NCBI GenBank assembly: GCA_910579755.1 | Contig: CAJTVB010000016.1 | Coordinates: 32,595 to 96,594 of the forward strand | Source of the DNA: an uncultured Acetatifactor sp. | GTDB taxonomy: Bacteria > Bacillota > Clostridia > Lachnospirales > Lachnospiraceae | DNA: 64,000 nt | Direction of reading: 5' to 3' | The notes under the pieces: model-generated | Told to the model about the DNA's origin: nothing | Database searches by the model: none | Seen by the model: the letters and a program-made list of their open reading frames with translations, nothing else | Translations under genes and position numbers: made by a program | Part shown: positions 43,150-52,669 of the stretch, one piece after another | Layout of the letters: every line of letters begins with the position of its first letter | Numbering within the stretch: the stretch's first letter is position 1

Positions 43150-43947
43150 TCACAGTACTACCGCCGGCGTCAGATCACTGCGCCTGGCTACCCTGATATC
43201 AAAATCCTTGGCCTGATAAGGATTATCTCCCAGATTGATCTCCAGCCGCACCGATTCGTAAGCCAGTTCCGGAAGATTATTTTCCTTGCTCAAATGTCCC
43301 AAAAGTATAGTACACAGTCCGTCGTGCAAAATCCTTCCCAAAAGCCGTCCCGAATTCTCATTGGATAAATGTCCCCGGTCTCCCAGAATGCGCTGTTTCA
43401 GATAATAAGGATATGGCCCTACCTGGAGCATGTTTACATCATGGTTTGCCTCCAGCAGAAGGGCATCCATCCCCTTGAGGCATTCCACCGTATAATCATT
43501 GTAGACTCCCAGATCCGTACATACTGCCACCCGCCGGCTTCCATAGGAAATACGGTAGCCCACCGGCTGTGCGGCATCATGGGATATATGCATGGGGTTG
43601 ATGGTCAGATCCTTAATGGTCAGCTTCCGGTCCTCCTGTACCTCACGATACAGACTCTCCTCCACATTTCCCAGACTGCTGCAGGATTTCATGGCCTTGA
43701 TGGTTCCTGCAGTGGCGTAAATGGGAATCTCATATTTTCTGGCTATCACTCCAAGCCCTTGAATATGGTCCGCATGCTCATGAGTAATCAATATTCCGTC
43801 GATATCTCTGCCCGTAAGCCCCAACTCATGAAGGCCGTTTTCCGTTCTTTTCCCGCTGATGCCCACGTCTACAAGCAGATGTGTGGCCTCCGACCCCACG
43901 TAGATACAATTCCCGCTGCTTCCGCTTGCAATACTGCACAGTCTCAT
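43150..43947 (-). CDS. MBL-fold hydrolase, YycJ/WalJ type
   Basis: A 265-residue metallo-beta-lactamase-fold protein with the metal motif THEHADH (about 55-61), the N-terminal SIASGSSGNCIYVGS, and later histidines in NPMHISHDA and LLGHLSKEN. In Bacillus, YycJ is linked to the WalRK region and to DNA replication or repair fidelity; a nuclease-like activity is known for relatives. Its ATG overlaps the stop of the FtsA-like gene (ATGA). No walRK genes are nearby. Confidence 0.88.
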   Translation of the reverse strand: MRLCSIASGSSGNCIYVGSEATHLLVDVGISGKRTENGLHELGLTGRDIDGILITHEHADHIQGLGVIARKYEIPIYATAGTIKAMKSCSSLGNVEESLYREVQEDRKLTIKDLTINPMHISHDAAQPVGYRISYGSRRVAVCTDLGVYNDYTVECLKGMDALLLEANHDVNMLQVGPYPYYLKQRILGDRGHLSNENSGRLLGRILHDGLCTILLGHLSKENNLPELAYESVRLEINLGDNPYQAKDFDIRVARRSDLTPAVVL

Positions 43948-46259
43948 CGCCCTGTCCCTCTAGCTTCCCAGTATATTTCTATCACATCACCGTTTTGAAT
44001 GGACTCCAGATACTCAGCCTTTCGTCCGTTAAGGTTTGTGACAATATCGCGGCCCGCCGGATTGTTTAAATCAAAATCAATGAAGGAAAATATGTCCACG
44101 AACACATACCGCTCCTTGCCGGACAGGGTCACAGGATATCCGTTTACTATCACCGATATATTTTCCGTCCCCTGCCCGGCTTCCGTCTCTGTGTGTTTCT
44201 CCCGGTTTATTTTACTGAAATCGCTCCCAAATTCGGTCTCCCTATATTCGGTCTTGCCGGATTCCGCATTTCCGTACCCGGACTTATCAATACCGCTCTC
44301 CCCGAAACCGGATTCCGAAACGGATTCCGGATTTTCCCCGGTGTCAGGCCTGCCGTCTCTCCGCTCTCCTCCCAGCAGGCTTTGAGCAAATGCAAGGGAC
44401 CTTTGAGCCGCCTCCCGGATTTCCCGGGCAGCAGCGGCCTCCTTGGCAGCCCGGCGCTTTTCGGCCTCTTCCTCCGTTTCTTCCTCCAAATCAGCGTAGG
44501 TAACCTCCGCCGTTACATCCCAGCTCAATGTAAAATTTTCATAAACTCTGGTCTCAGGTCTGGCGGGCGTTTCATTTACCAATATCCTGCCGCCCAGAGG
44601 AACATCCATAAACTCCGCAATCTCCCGTACCGTATAGGAATTTCTGATCTGAATGCCGTCTCCCTCCCGGATCAGATAAAATTCGTTTTCCATCCGTCCA
44701 TTCACGGCTGCCGTCTTTGGCAGGTCGATTTTTGCGCCGTTCACATATACATGCAATCTTTCCGAAAGCTCGGGCAGTCTGCCCAGCTCCAGAGCCGCCG
44801 CCTCGCCCACGGTAGAGGATGTCACCTGAATATGGTCTCCGTTATGTACCTGGGCGTAAATATCCGCATTCTCTCCATTGACGGTAATCACTGCCGCTTC
44901 CCCCTGGATTCCCCTCACCATCCGGCTTTTCCCATTCACCGTAAAGGTCAGCGGCGTCCCCCGCCGTGGGAACAGCTCCTCGTTGGGAAAATCGGACTGG
45001 ACAGCCGCATCTGCCACAGACAGTCTTCCGTTGTCATAAAGCTTAACCCGCTTGCCGTTAAACTCTACGAAAATAAAATTATTGCTCTGTTCGTAATAGC
45101 TCAGGCAGATTCCGATAGGCGTTACCATCATGGAATCCCTGCGGGGCTGCTCATTTTCAAACTCAATGTTTTGCATGACTTCCTGACCCCGGATGGCCAC
45201 ACGCTCCTTGACAATATCCAGCTCCTTTGCCAGAAATTCCGTGTAGCCGGGAACCATTCCGCCGCCTCCCACCACAAATACTGCGCTGACAGACTTTTCC
45301 CCGTTCAGCTCCCTGATACAGGCCGCCACCATCTTTGCCATTTCCTGGACGTGATCCGCCAAAAGGGACTCAACCTCCTTTGCAGCGATCACCTGAGGCA
45401 GTCCCATAATATCCAGATATTCAACAGACTCCTGGACTCCTGCCTTTCGTTTGATCTGCTCCGCGGTATCAAAATCTACCAGACAATGCTGAACGATAAT
45501 ATCTGTGAGACTGTCTCCCGCCACGGGAATCATTCCGTAGGCCGTAATAGTTCCATCCTTTGTAATGGAAATATCGCTGGTGCCTGCCCCCACATCCACC
45601 AGCGCCATATTCAGCATGCGAAACTTCTCCGGAATGGCCACCTGAATGGCGGCAATGGGCTCCAGCGTCATGTTTGCCACATGCAGCCCCGCCAGCTCCA
45701 CCGCCTTGTAGAGACCGTCCACCACATCATCCGGCAAAAACGTGGCGATCAAGTCCACCGCCATATGTTTTACCTTGTGGCCCTCCAGGTTTCCAATCTG
45801 GTAACCGTTCATATAGTAACGCATAGGCGTATAGCCTACACAGTAAAATTTCATATCCGTATCATTGGTTTTCTGAAATTCCTCGTAGGCCTGCTCCACC
45901 CCCATGGTAGACAGGGAATACACATCCTCCTCCGTGACCTCGTGGTCCTCGTCGAAGCTTGTCTCCGCATGGGTGGTCACCGTCCGCAACACGCGCCCTG
46001 CGGCTGCGATACAGACCTCCGTCAGCTTTCGGCTCAGATCCTCCTCCAGCTGTTCCTTGACCTGGGTAATGGTCTGTCCCACCTTGCCGATATCATGAAT
46101 CTGTCCGTCCAGCATGGCTCTGGTCTCATGCTCCCTGCCCCTCTGCGCCAGCACATGGAATTTATCTCCGTTCAGGTAACCTACTGTGCCAATAATGCTC
46201 CTGGTACCGATATCCAGTCCGAACACCAGCTGCCCCTGTCCTTCTCTCACTCCCGCCAT
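43944..46259 (-). CDS. FtsA/PilM-like actin-fold ATPase with long C-terminal extension
   Basis: A 771-residue protein. Residues about 9-400 form an actin-like ATPase with VFGLDIGTRSIIGTVG (phosphate 1), LVDVGAGTSDISI (phosphate 2) and VFVVGGGGMVPGY (adenosine), and the FtsA-type GQIHDIGKVGQTI. The remaining 370 residues include repeated small beta-rich domains (VKLYDNGRL, TFTVNGKSRMV, HVYVNGAKIDL), an Ala/Glu-rich helix (about 600-640), a Ser/Gly/Glu linker and a final NISVIVNGYPVTLSG domain. FtsA itself is about 420 residues. No ftsZ is adjacent. The gene overlaps coaE by 13 bp with GGAGG 7 nt before its ATG. Confidence 0.82.
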   Translation of the reverse strand: MAGVREGQGQLVFGLDIGTRSIIGTVGYLNGDKFHVLAQRGREHETRAMLDGQIHDIGKVGQTITQVKEQLEEDLSRKLTEVCIAAAGRVLRTVTTHAETSFDEDHEVTEEDVYSLSTMGVEQAYEEFQKTNDTDMKFYCVGYTPMRYYMNGYQIGNLEGHKVKHMAVDLIATFLPDDVVDGLYKAVELAGLHVANMTLEPIAAIQVAIPEKFRMLNMALVDVGAGTSDISITKDGTITAYGMIPVAGDSLTDIIVQHCLVDFDTAEQIKRKAGVQESVEYLDIMGLPQVIAAKEVESLLADHVQEMAKMVAACIRELNGEKSVSAVFVVGGGGMVPGYTEFLAKELDIVKERVAIRGQEVMQNIEFENEQPRRDSMMVTPIGICLSYYEQSNNFIFVEFNGKRVKLYDNGRLSVADAAVQSDFPNEELFPRRGTPLTFTVNGKSRMVRGIQGEAAVITVNGENADIYAQVHNGDHIQVTSSTVGEAAALELGRLPELSERLHVYVNGAKIDLPKTAAVNGRMENEFYLIREGDGIQIRNSYTVREIAEFMDVPLGGRILVNETPARPETRVYENFTLSWDVTAEVTYADLEEETEEEAEKRRAAKEAAAAREIREAAQRSLAFAQSLLGGERRDGRPDTGENPESVSESGFGESGIDKSGYGNAESGKTEYRETEFGSDFSKINREKHTETEAGQGTENISVIVNGYPVTLSGKERYVFVDIFSFIDFDLNNPAGRDIVTNLNGRKAEYLESIQNGDVIEIYWEARGTGR

Positions 46260-46852
46260 GTATAAGCCTCCAGTTTTCTGTCTATTTGTCTGAAACTCTC
46301 CTCCAGGGCGCCGCTGTTATCGATGACAAAGTCACAGGCATTACGAAAAGCCTGCTCCGACAGCTGGCTGTCCATGATCTGATCGATCCTCTCCCCGCTG
46401 TACCCCCGGGACTGGGACAATCTGCGTCTCCTGGTCTCCTCATCCGCATAAATATACCACATTTCATCCACCAAACCGCCGTACCCGCACTCCACCAAAA
46501 GCGCCGCCTCCACAAAAAACAGCTCCGCTTCTCCCTTTACCCGGGCCGCCTTCAGACGATTCAGCAGGTATTCCTTTACCGCCGGGTGAATAATATGATT
46601 TACCTGCTCCAACAAATCCGAAGAAGCAAAGATCCTCTCCGCCATCCTCTGTCTGTCAATTTCGCCCCGGGGATCCAAAATGTCCCGGCCCAGCAATTCC
46701 ACCAGCTGCCGGTAACAGGCCGTTCCGGCCTGCTTCACCTCATGAGCAGCCTGGTCTGCCAGATAAATCTCACACCTGTAATGCCTTTGTATATAACAAA
46801 GCAGCTCCGATTTCCCGGCTCCGATTCCGCCGGTTATCCCTATAAATCTCAT
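46247..46852 (-). CDS. coaE: dephospho-CoA kinase
   Basis: Last step of coenzyme A synthesis, 201 residues. Walker A is GGIGAGKSELL at the N-terminus; the CoA-binding DQAAHEV and HPAVKEYL follow, and the lid arginines lie in RRRRLSQSRGYS. It sits 73 bp after polA and overlaps the FtsA-like gene. Ribosome site is weak. Confidence 0.95.
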   Translation of the reverse strand: MRFIGITGGIGAGKSELLCYIQRHYRCEIYLADQAAHEVKQAGTACYRQLVELLGRDILDPRGEIDRQRMAERIFASSDLLEQVNHIIHPAVKEYLLNRLKAARVKGEAELFFVEAALLVECGYGGLVDEMWYIYADEETRRRRLSQSRGYSGERIDQIMDSQLSEQAFRNACDFVIDNSGALEESFRQIDRKLEAYTWRE

Positions 46853-46925
46853 ATTGTATCTCTGATGCCCCTCTTATCTGTCCCTCAAGAAAAAGCCTTT
46901 TCAAATCCAGTTGATCGGTAATAAA

Positions 46926-49619
46926 TTATTTGGCCTCATACCAGTTGTCTCCAGTGTGAAGATCAATTTCCAGCGTAACGGCCAGATCGGCAGCGGATTT
47001 CATATTTTCTGTCAAAATCTGCCGCACCTGCTCTTCTTCCTCCCGAAGGGTTTCAATTACCAGCTCATCGTGCACCTGCAGAATCAATCTGGATTTCAGT
47101 CCCGCATCCCGAAGCGCTCTCCACACACGAATCATGGCGATCTTGATAATGTCTGCCGCCGTGCCCTGAATAGGGGAATTCATAGCCACACGCTCTCCAA
47201 AGGACCGCTGCATGAAATTGGAGGAGGACAGCTCAGGAATCGGCCTGCGCCTGCCGAACATAGTGGTCACATATCCCTTTTCCCTGGCATCCTTCACCAG
47301 ATTATCCAGAAATTCCTTTACACCGGGATAAGTGGCAAAGTATTGCTCGATATACTCTGCCGCTTCCTTTTTGCTGATACTCAGATCCTGGCTCAGCCCA
47401 AAGGAGCTGATGCCGTACACAATCCCGAAATTCACCGCCTTGGCGTTGCGCCGCTGCAGATCCGTGACCTCCTCAAAGGGCGTGTGGAATACCTTGGAAG
47501 CAGTAATCCTGTGAATATCCTGATCCATACGATAGGCCTCTATCAGCTGATCGTCTCCTGACATATGAGCCAGCACCCTCAACTCAATCTGAGAGTAATC
47601 CGCATCCATAAATTCCCATCCCTGCCGGGGTACAAACACCTTTCGGATACGCCTCCCCAACTCCATCCGCATGGGGATGTTCTGCAGATTCGGCTCTGTG
47701 GAGCTGATTCTTCCTGTGGCTGTGATGGTCTGGTTGAAGCTTGTGTGAATCCTCCTGTCCTCCCTGATGCAGGCAGCCAGCCCGTCCGCATAGGTGGATT
47801 TCAATTTGGTGAGAGTTCTGTATTCCAGAATGTCCTTGACAATCTGATAATCCCCCGCCAGCTTTTCCAGCACATCCGCCGCCGTGGAATACCCTGTCTT
47901 TGTCTTTTTTCCTCCGGGCAGGTGCATGGTGTCAAAAAGCACCTCTCCCAGCTGTTTGGGGGAATTGATGTTGAATTCCACACCTGCCTGAATGTGAATG
48001 GCTTTCTCCAGCTCCCGGATCCGTTCCACCAAAGCGTCGCCGTAGGCCTTCAGCTCCTCCCGGCGGACCTCCACTCCCTCCTTCTCCATATCGTAAAGCA
48101 CCAGAGAAAGAGGCATTTCCACTTCCCTCATCAACCGATCCATCCCCGTTTCCTGCAGCTTTTTCTCCAGCACCCGGGAAGCCATGGCACAGATATACGC
48201 CGTATAACAGCAATATTGCATAAACTTTTCCGGCTGGGCAGCCGCCGCCTCCGCCAGAGATGACTTGCCGAAACTTTCCTTTCTGCCGGAAACCATAATT
48301 CCCAAATGCTCCGATGCGATGGTCTCCGGATCATAATCGCTCTTTAGAGGATACAGCAGGTACGCTCCGATCAGAATATCAAAATAGCGGTCAGTGGTGC
48401 TGCAGTCCAGCCATTGGTACATTTTCTTTATATCAAATGCGGCAATCTTTGCTCTCCCGGACAACTCAAGAAGAGCCTGACGAATCAGGGCGCTGTCCCC
48501 GTCCTGGGAGCTGTGAATCTCCTGGTCAAACAAGGACAGCTGAACATTTTCCCGGGGAGGAAGACCATAAAAGCAGGTGTCCTTTTCCGGGACGCAGACT
48601 GCCGCACCCAGAAGCCTGCCCTCCTCCAGGGCCAAATAGAGCCCTGCCTGATCTGCTGCCTTGATCTTTCCTATATATGCCAGAAACTCCTTCTGATTCT
48701 GTGCTCTGCGGAAAGTCCTTTCGATCTCTTCCAGATCGGCAGCTTCCTTTTCCACATTAAATCGTCCCAGCAAATTTTTAAATTCCAGCTGACGGAACAG
48801 CTCGTAAGCCTCCTGCGTATAAAACCCTTCCGCTTTCGCCTCCTGATAATCCAGTGTGATGTCACAGTCGATTTTAATGGCAGCAAGGGCTTTGCTCAAA
48901 TCTGCCAGACCGCGGTTTTGCTGAAGAGACTCCCGAATACTCTTTTTGGTAATCTCCTCCACATGTGCATATATATTATCCAGGGATCCATAGGCCGCCA
49001 TCAGCTCTCCTGCGGTTTTCTGCCCCACCTTGGGGACACCGGGAATATTGTCCGAAGGATCGCCCATCAACGCCTTCAAATCAATAAACTGCGCCGGCGT
49101 CACCTGATATGTTCTGACTACATCCTCCGGATAATAATCCTCTATCTCCGTCCGTCCCTGCTTGGTTTTGGGAATTCTGATCTTAATATGCTCATCGGCA
49201 ATCTGCAAAAGATCCCGGTCCCCTGATACCAAAGTGACCTCCAGCCCATCTGCCGCCGCTTTTTTTGCCAGAGTTCCCAGAATATCATCCGCCTCATAGC
49301 CTTCCTTCCGGCAGATAACAATTCCCATGGCTTTCAGAACCTGCTGGATCACCGGCACTTGTTCCACCAGCTCTCCGGGCATGGGCTTGCGCGTTCCCTT
49401 ATAAGCCGCATACATTTCATGCCGGAAGGTGGGCGCATGAACGTCAAAGGCAACGGCCAGGTACTCCGGCTTTTCCTCTTCCAGAATTCGAAACATGATA
49501 TTCAAAAAACCGTAGACAGCGTTGGTATGGAGCCCTCCGACGGTACTCAGCTCCGGCACTCCGTAAAATGCTCTGTTCAATATACTGTGTCCGTCTATCA
49601 GCACAAGCTTTCCGCTCAT
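46926..49619 (-). CDS. polA: DNA polymerase I
   Basis: Repair and Okazaki-fragment polymerase, 897 residues. N-terminal 5'-3' exonuclease/flap domain with LIDGHSILNRAFYG, EADDILGTLA, SGDRDLLQIA and GDPSDNIPGVPKVG. The central domain lacks the 3'-5' exonuclease acidic residues (where a DxE motif is expected there is YLALEEGRLLG, and K-K replaces the second aspartate), so no proofreading is expected. The C-terminal polymerase has DADYSQIELRVLAHMSGD, RRNAKAVNFGIVYGIS and LQVHDELVIE. The start follows AAAGGGAGA. Confidence 0.97.
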   Translation of the reverse strand: MSGKLVLIDGHSILNRAFYGVPELSTVGGLHTNAVYGFLNIMFRILEEEKPEYLAVAFDVHAPTFRHEMYAAYKGTRKPMPGELVEQVPVIQQVLKAMGIVICRKEGYEADDILGTLAKKAAADGLEVTLVSGDRDLLQIADEHIKIRIPKTKQGRTEIEDYYPEDVVRTYQVTPAQFIDLKALMGDPSDNIPGVPKVGQKTAGELMAAYGSLDNIYAHVEEITKKSIRESLQQNRGLADLSKALAAIKIDCDITLDYQEAKAEGFYTQEAYELFRQLEFKNLLGRFNVEKEAADLEEIERTFRRAQNQKEFLAYIGKIKAADQAGLYLALEEGRLLGAAVCVPEKDTCFYGLPPRENVQLSLFDQEIHSSQDGDSALIRQALLELSGRAKIAAFDIKKMYQWLDCSTTDRYFDILIGAYLLYPLKSDYDPETIASEHLGIMVSGRKESFGKSSLAEAAAAQPEKFMQYCCYTAYICAMASRVLEKKLQETGMDRLMREVEMPLSLVLYDMEKEGVEVRREELKAYGDALVERIRELEKAIHIQAGVEFNINSPKQLGEVLFDTMHLPGGKKTKTGYSTAADVLEKLAGDYQIVKDILEYRTLTKLKSTYADGLAACIREDRRIHTSFNQTITATGRISSTEPNLQNIPMRMELGRRIRKVFVPRQGWEFMDADYSQIELRVLAHMSGDDQLIEAYRMDQDIHRITASKVFHTPFEEVTDLQRRNAKAVNFGIVYGISSFGLSQDLSISKKEAAEYIEQYFATYPGVKEFLDNLVKDAREKGYVTTMFGRRRPIPELSSSNFMQRSFGERVAMNSPIQGTAADIIKIAMIRVWRALRDAGLKSRLILQVHDELVIETLREEEEQVRQILTENMKSAADLAVTLEIDLHTGDNWYEAK

Positions 49620-49761
49620 TCTCCCTTTCTCTCCTTTTGATATCCTTGTTTTGGCCTTTCTTTTAATATCCTTCTTTCAGCCTTTTATCCGTTCGCATTC
49701 CTATGTGCACTTCAGCCTTTTTTCCGGTTTTCTTCCTGTTTTTTGTGCCCATTCGGCAGGG

Positions 49762-50082
49762 TTACAGCAAAATCCAGACAGCAATCCCCGCCATCAGGCT
49801 GACCGCCAGTATCTGCATGGCAAATACTACCTGCAGAATCCTGCCGCGAAACCGTATTCCACGCTTCGCCTCCTCCAGACGCAGATCCAGTTCCTTCTGC
49901 AGATCAAACACATTGCCATCCTCCAGACGCTGTATCCCCTCTGTGACCAAAAACTGGATGATCAGCTCTTCCCGACAGTCTGCACAGCGATCCAGATGTC
50001 CCATAAAGCTTTTCATGGTATAATGGTCCATTTTCTTTCCCATAAAATCGGGAATCAGTCTCTCGAATTCTTTGCAGTCCAT
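49762..50082 (-). CDS. zinc-finger (zf-HC2-like) membrane protein
   Basis: A 106-residue protein: N-terminal cytosolic domain with the anti-sigma zinc-binding pattern H-x3-C-x2-C in FMGHLDRCADCREEL, an amphipathic helix (about 50-75), and a C-terminal membrane helix (about 80-104, VVFAMQILAVSLMAGIAVWIL). It resembles truncated anti-sigma factors, but no sigma factor gene is adjacent. The ATG at 50082 lies 4 bp after the metY stop, with AGAAGAG upstream, so it is cotranscribed with metY. Confidence 0.75.
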   Translation of the reverse strand: MDCKEFERLIPDFMGKKMDHYTMKSFMGHLDRCADCREELIIQFLVTEGIQRLEDGNVFDLQKELDLRLEEAKRGIRFRGRILQVVFAMQILAVSLMAGIAVWILL

Positions 50083-50086
50083 AAAA

Positions 50087-51370
50087 TCATCTCTTCTCAC
50101 ATTTATCCAGGGCCTGGGCAATATCAGCGATCAGATCATTTGTATCCTCGATACCACAGCTTAACCGGATCAATTCACCGGGTACTCCGGCCTCCCGCAG
50201 CTGCTGATCCGTCAGCTGGCGATGGGTGGTGGACGCCGGGTTCAGACAACAGGTGCGGGCGTCGGCCACATGGGTTTCAATGGCCGCAAATTTCAGACTT
50301 TTCATAAATATCTCCGCCGCCTCTCTGCCGCCCTTCAAGCCGAAGGATACTACACCACAGCTTCCCCCCGGCAGATATTTCCGAGCCAGCGGGTAGTATT
50401 TGTCTCCCGGCAGACTGCTGTAATTCACATACTCCACCGCCTCATGGCCCGATAGGAACTCCGCCACAGCCAATCCATTTTCACAGTGACGCTTCACGCG
50501 CACATGCAGACTTTCCAGACCCAGGTTCAGCAAAAATGCATTTTGAGGACTTTGAATAGATCCAAGATCTCTCATAAGCTGGGTGGTACACTTGGTGATG
50601 AACGCCCCTTCCTTCCCAAACCTTTCCGCATAAATCACGCCGTGATAGCTTTCATCAGGAGTACACAGCCCCGGATATTTATCTGCGTGGGCCATCCAGT
50701 CAAATCTTCCGCTGTCAACAATCGCCCCGCCTACGGCGGCTCCGTGTCCGTCCATATATTTTGTGGTGGAATGAGTCACAATATCCGCTCCCCATTCAAA
50801 AGGTCTGCAATTGACTGGGGTAGGAAAGGTATTGTCAACGATCAGCGGAACTCCATGTGCATGAGCGCATTTTGCATACAGCTCAATATCCAGCACGGTC
50901 AACGCAGGATTGGCTATTGTCTCTCCGAACACAGCCCTGGTATTTTCCCGAAAAGCGGCATTCAGTTCCTCTTCCGTGGCGTCAGGATTCACAAAGGTCA
51001 CGTCGATTCCCATTCTTTTCATGGTGACAGCGATCAGATTAAAAGTTCCCCCATAGATAGCGCTGGAAGATACAATATGGTCCCCGCAGCTGCAGATGTT
51101 AAAAAGAGCATAAAAATTCGCCGCTTGGCCGCTGCTGGTCAGCATGGCCGCCGTGCCTCCCTCCAGCTGTGCAATCTTGGCCGCCACATAGTCATTAGTA
51201 GGGTTTTGAAGCCTGGTATAAAAATAGCCGCTGGCTTCCAGGTCAAAAAGCTTCCCCATATCCTCGCTTCTTTCATATTTAAAAGTAGTGCTCTGAACAA
51301 TAGGTACCTGACGGGGTTCTCCATTTCCCGGCGTATAACCGCCCTGTACACATATGCTGTCAATATTCAT
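50087..51370 (-). CDS. metY: O-acetylhomoserine sulfhydrylase
   Basis: PLP enzyme making homocysteine from O-acetylhomoserine and sulfide, 427 residues. Family features: QSTTFKYERSEDMGKLFDLE near the N-terminus (reported as QSTTFKY and LFDLE), GGTAAMLTSSGQAA, VDNTFPTPVNCRPFEWGADI (as VDNTFPTP), the PLP lysine in HSTTKYMDGHGAAVGG and RLSCGIEDTNDLIADI. The ATG at 51370 is preferred to the one at 51376 by GGAGG spacing. It has its own promoter. No S-box riboswitch is present in the upstream DNA. Confidence 0.94.
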   Translation of the reverse strand: MNIDSICVQGGYTPGNGEPRQVPIVQSTTFKYERSEDMGKLFDLEASGYFYTRLQNPTNDYVAAKIAQLEGGTAAMLTSSGQAANFYALFNICSCGDHIVSSSAIYGGTFNLIAVTMKRMGIDVTFVNPDATEEELNAAFRENTRAVFGETIANPALTVLDIELYAKCAHAHGVPLIVDNTFPTPVNCRPFEWGADIVTHSTTKYMDGHGAAVGGAIVDSGRFDWMAHADKYPGLCTPDESYHGVIYAERFGKEGAFITKCTTQLMRDLGSIQSPQNAFLLNLGLESLHVRVKRHCENGLAVAEFLSGHEAVEYVNYSSLPGDKYYPLARKYLPGGSCGVVSFGLKGGREAAEIFMKSLKFAAIETHVADARTCCLNPASTTHRQLTDQQLREAGVPGELIRLSCGIEDTNDLIADIAQALDKCEKR

Positions 51371-51468
51371 TCTCATACCTCCATGGCTGCTTCAAAAAAA
51401 GGATGCACCCGTCCCCTCTCCGGCACTGGTTTCAATGCATTTTTCCTGTGTAAATTCATTCACTGTAC

Positions 51469-51497
51469 AGTATACACATTCATGAAAAAAAATTCAA
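51469..51497 (-). promoter_or_regulatory. metY promoter with a small palindrome
   Basis: Minus-strand TTGAAT, 17-bp spacer, TATACT, about 100 bp before metY. The perfect palindrome ACTGTACAGT at 51462-51471 overlaps the -10 edge and could be an operator. Confidence 0.6.
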
Positions 51498-51543
51498 CTG
51501 GCATTTCCTCTGCATATAAAAATCAGCAGCAGACTTTCCCTGC

Positions 51544-51590
51544 AAAAAGAAATCGCGCCTCTGCACAAAAGCATAGCAGTCCAGGCGCGA
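51544..51590 (-). terminator. terminator after the DRE-TIM aldolase gene
   Basis: Minus-strand TCGCGCCT and AGGCGCGA pair around a 22-nt loop and are followed by TTTCTTTTTGC. Confidence 0.75.
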
Positions 51591-51607
51591 CACTGTTATA
51601 AAATTTG

Positions 51608-52582
51608 CTAGTCCTGAGCCACTACCTCCCTGTAAAACTCCGCATAATCCTTGCGCTTTTCCTTTGTGAACTGGATAGCGGATCTGGGATGCTGGTTCAG
51701 CAGACCTGTCATCAGATACTGGAGATCATATCCCCATACCACTCCTTCCTCCTTCAGCCTGTTCATATGGGAATCAATAAATCGGATCGCCGGGTAAACA
51801 TTATATTTAGGATTACGCAGAAATCCCAAGAGAAGCTCCATGGCACAATTGCCCGCACCTCTTCCCATGGAAGCATAGGTGGCATCCAGCCAGTCCACAC
51901 CGTCTCCCACCGCCTCGATGGTATTGGCAAAAGCCAACTGCTGGTTATTATGGGCATGGATTCCCACCTTCTTCCCATACTTCGCCGCCGCATTCAGGTA
52001 CGTATCTGCCAGACGGGCAATCTGCTCCGGATACATGGCTCCGTAGCTGTCCACAATATACAGCACCTTTACCGGCGTCTGCCCCAGAATATCCAGCGCA
52101 ACCGCCAGATCTCCCTCTCTGATATTGGAAATAGCCATAATATTGCAGCTGACCTCATACCCCTTTCTGTCGGCGTCCTCGATCATATCCACCGAGGCAG
52201 GAATGGTATTCAGATAGGTAGCTACACGAATCATATCGATGGGACTGTCGGCCCTGTCAATAATATCCGTCTTGTAATCGCATCTGCCCACGTCCGCCAT
52301 AACCGCAATCTTTAAGTCAGTGGCATTTTCACCTACAATGGCACGAATATCTTCGTCTTTACAGAACTTCCACTTTCCGAATTTACTTTCTTCAAATATC
52401 TCCCTGGAACCCTTGTACCCAAACTCCATATAGTCCACACCCGCCCGCAGGTTGGTCAAATACAGAGCCTTGACAAACTCATCAGTAAAATAAAAATCAT
52501 TTACCAGGCCTCCGTCCCGCAATGTGGCATCCACTACCCTCACATCCGGGCGGAAAGCGATCAGACTTGAAATTTCCTTCAT
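51608..52582 (-). CDS. DRE-TIM metallolyase, HMGL-like aldolase domain protein
   Basis: A 324-residue TIM-barrel enzyme of the HMG-CoA lyase/isopropylmalate synthase superfamily. The metal-binding signature RVVDATLRDGGLVNDFYF is at the N-terminus and GIHAHNNQQLAFANT at about 210 supplies two histidines. It is shorter than isopropylmalate synthase and lacks its regulatory domain. Nearest in layout to 4-hydroxy-2-oxovalerate aldolase-type proteins; the substrate cannot be given. It has its own promoter and terminator. Confidence 0.85.
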   Translation of the reverse strand: MKEISSLIAFRPDVRVVDATLRDGGLVNDFYFTDEFVKALYLTNLRAGVDYMEFGYKGSREIFEESKFGKWKFCKDEDIRAIVGENATDLKIAVMADVGRCDYKTDIIDRADSPIDMIRVATYLNTIPASVDMIEDADRKGYEVSCNIMAISNIREGDLAVALDILGQTPVKVLYIVDSYGAMYPEQIARLADTYLNAAAKYGKKVGIHAHNNQQLAFANTIEAVGDGVDWLDATYASMGRGAGNCAMELLLGFLRNPKYNVYPAIRFIDSHMNRLKEEGVVWGYDLQYLMTGLLNQHPRSAIQFTKEKRKDYAEFYREVVAQD

Positions 52583-52640
52583 ACGTACACCTCTCTGCCC
52601 GCATCAGCAGGCCTGCTGTATATATCCAATGACTTTTATG

Positions 52641-52669
52641 ATTTTAACAGTTTAAAGTGTAGAAGTCAA
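52641..52669 (-). promoter_or_regulatory. aldolase-gene promoter overlapping the upstream stop codon
   Basis: Minus-strand TTGACT, 17-bp spacer, TAAAAT, about 60 bp before the start. The TGA of the -35 is the stop codon of the small gene upstream. Confidence 0.6.

Noticed and set aside
44193..46265. 690-codon plus-strand frame opposite the FtsA-like gene
   Set aside because: Long because of the codon bias of the minus-strand gene; composition rich in His/Arg/Cys with no domain; the minus-strand protein is clearly real.
51377..51607. SAM riboswitch before metY
   Set aside because: The upstream DNA after the promoter is only about 100 bases with no S-box core; it contains a terminator of the neighbouring gene instead.
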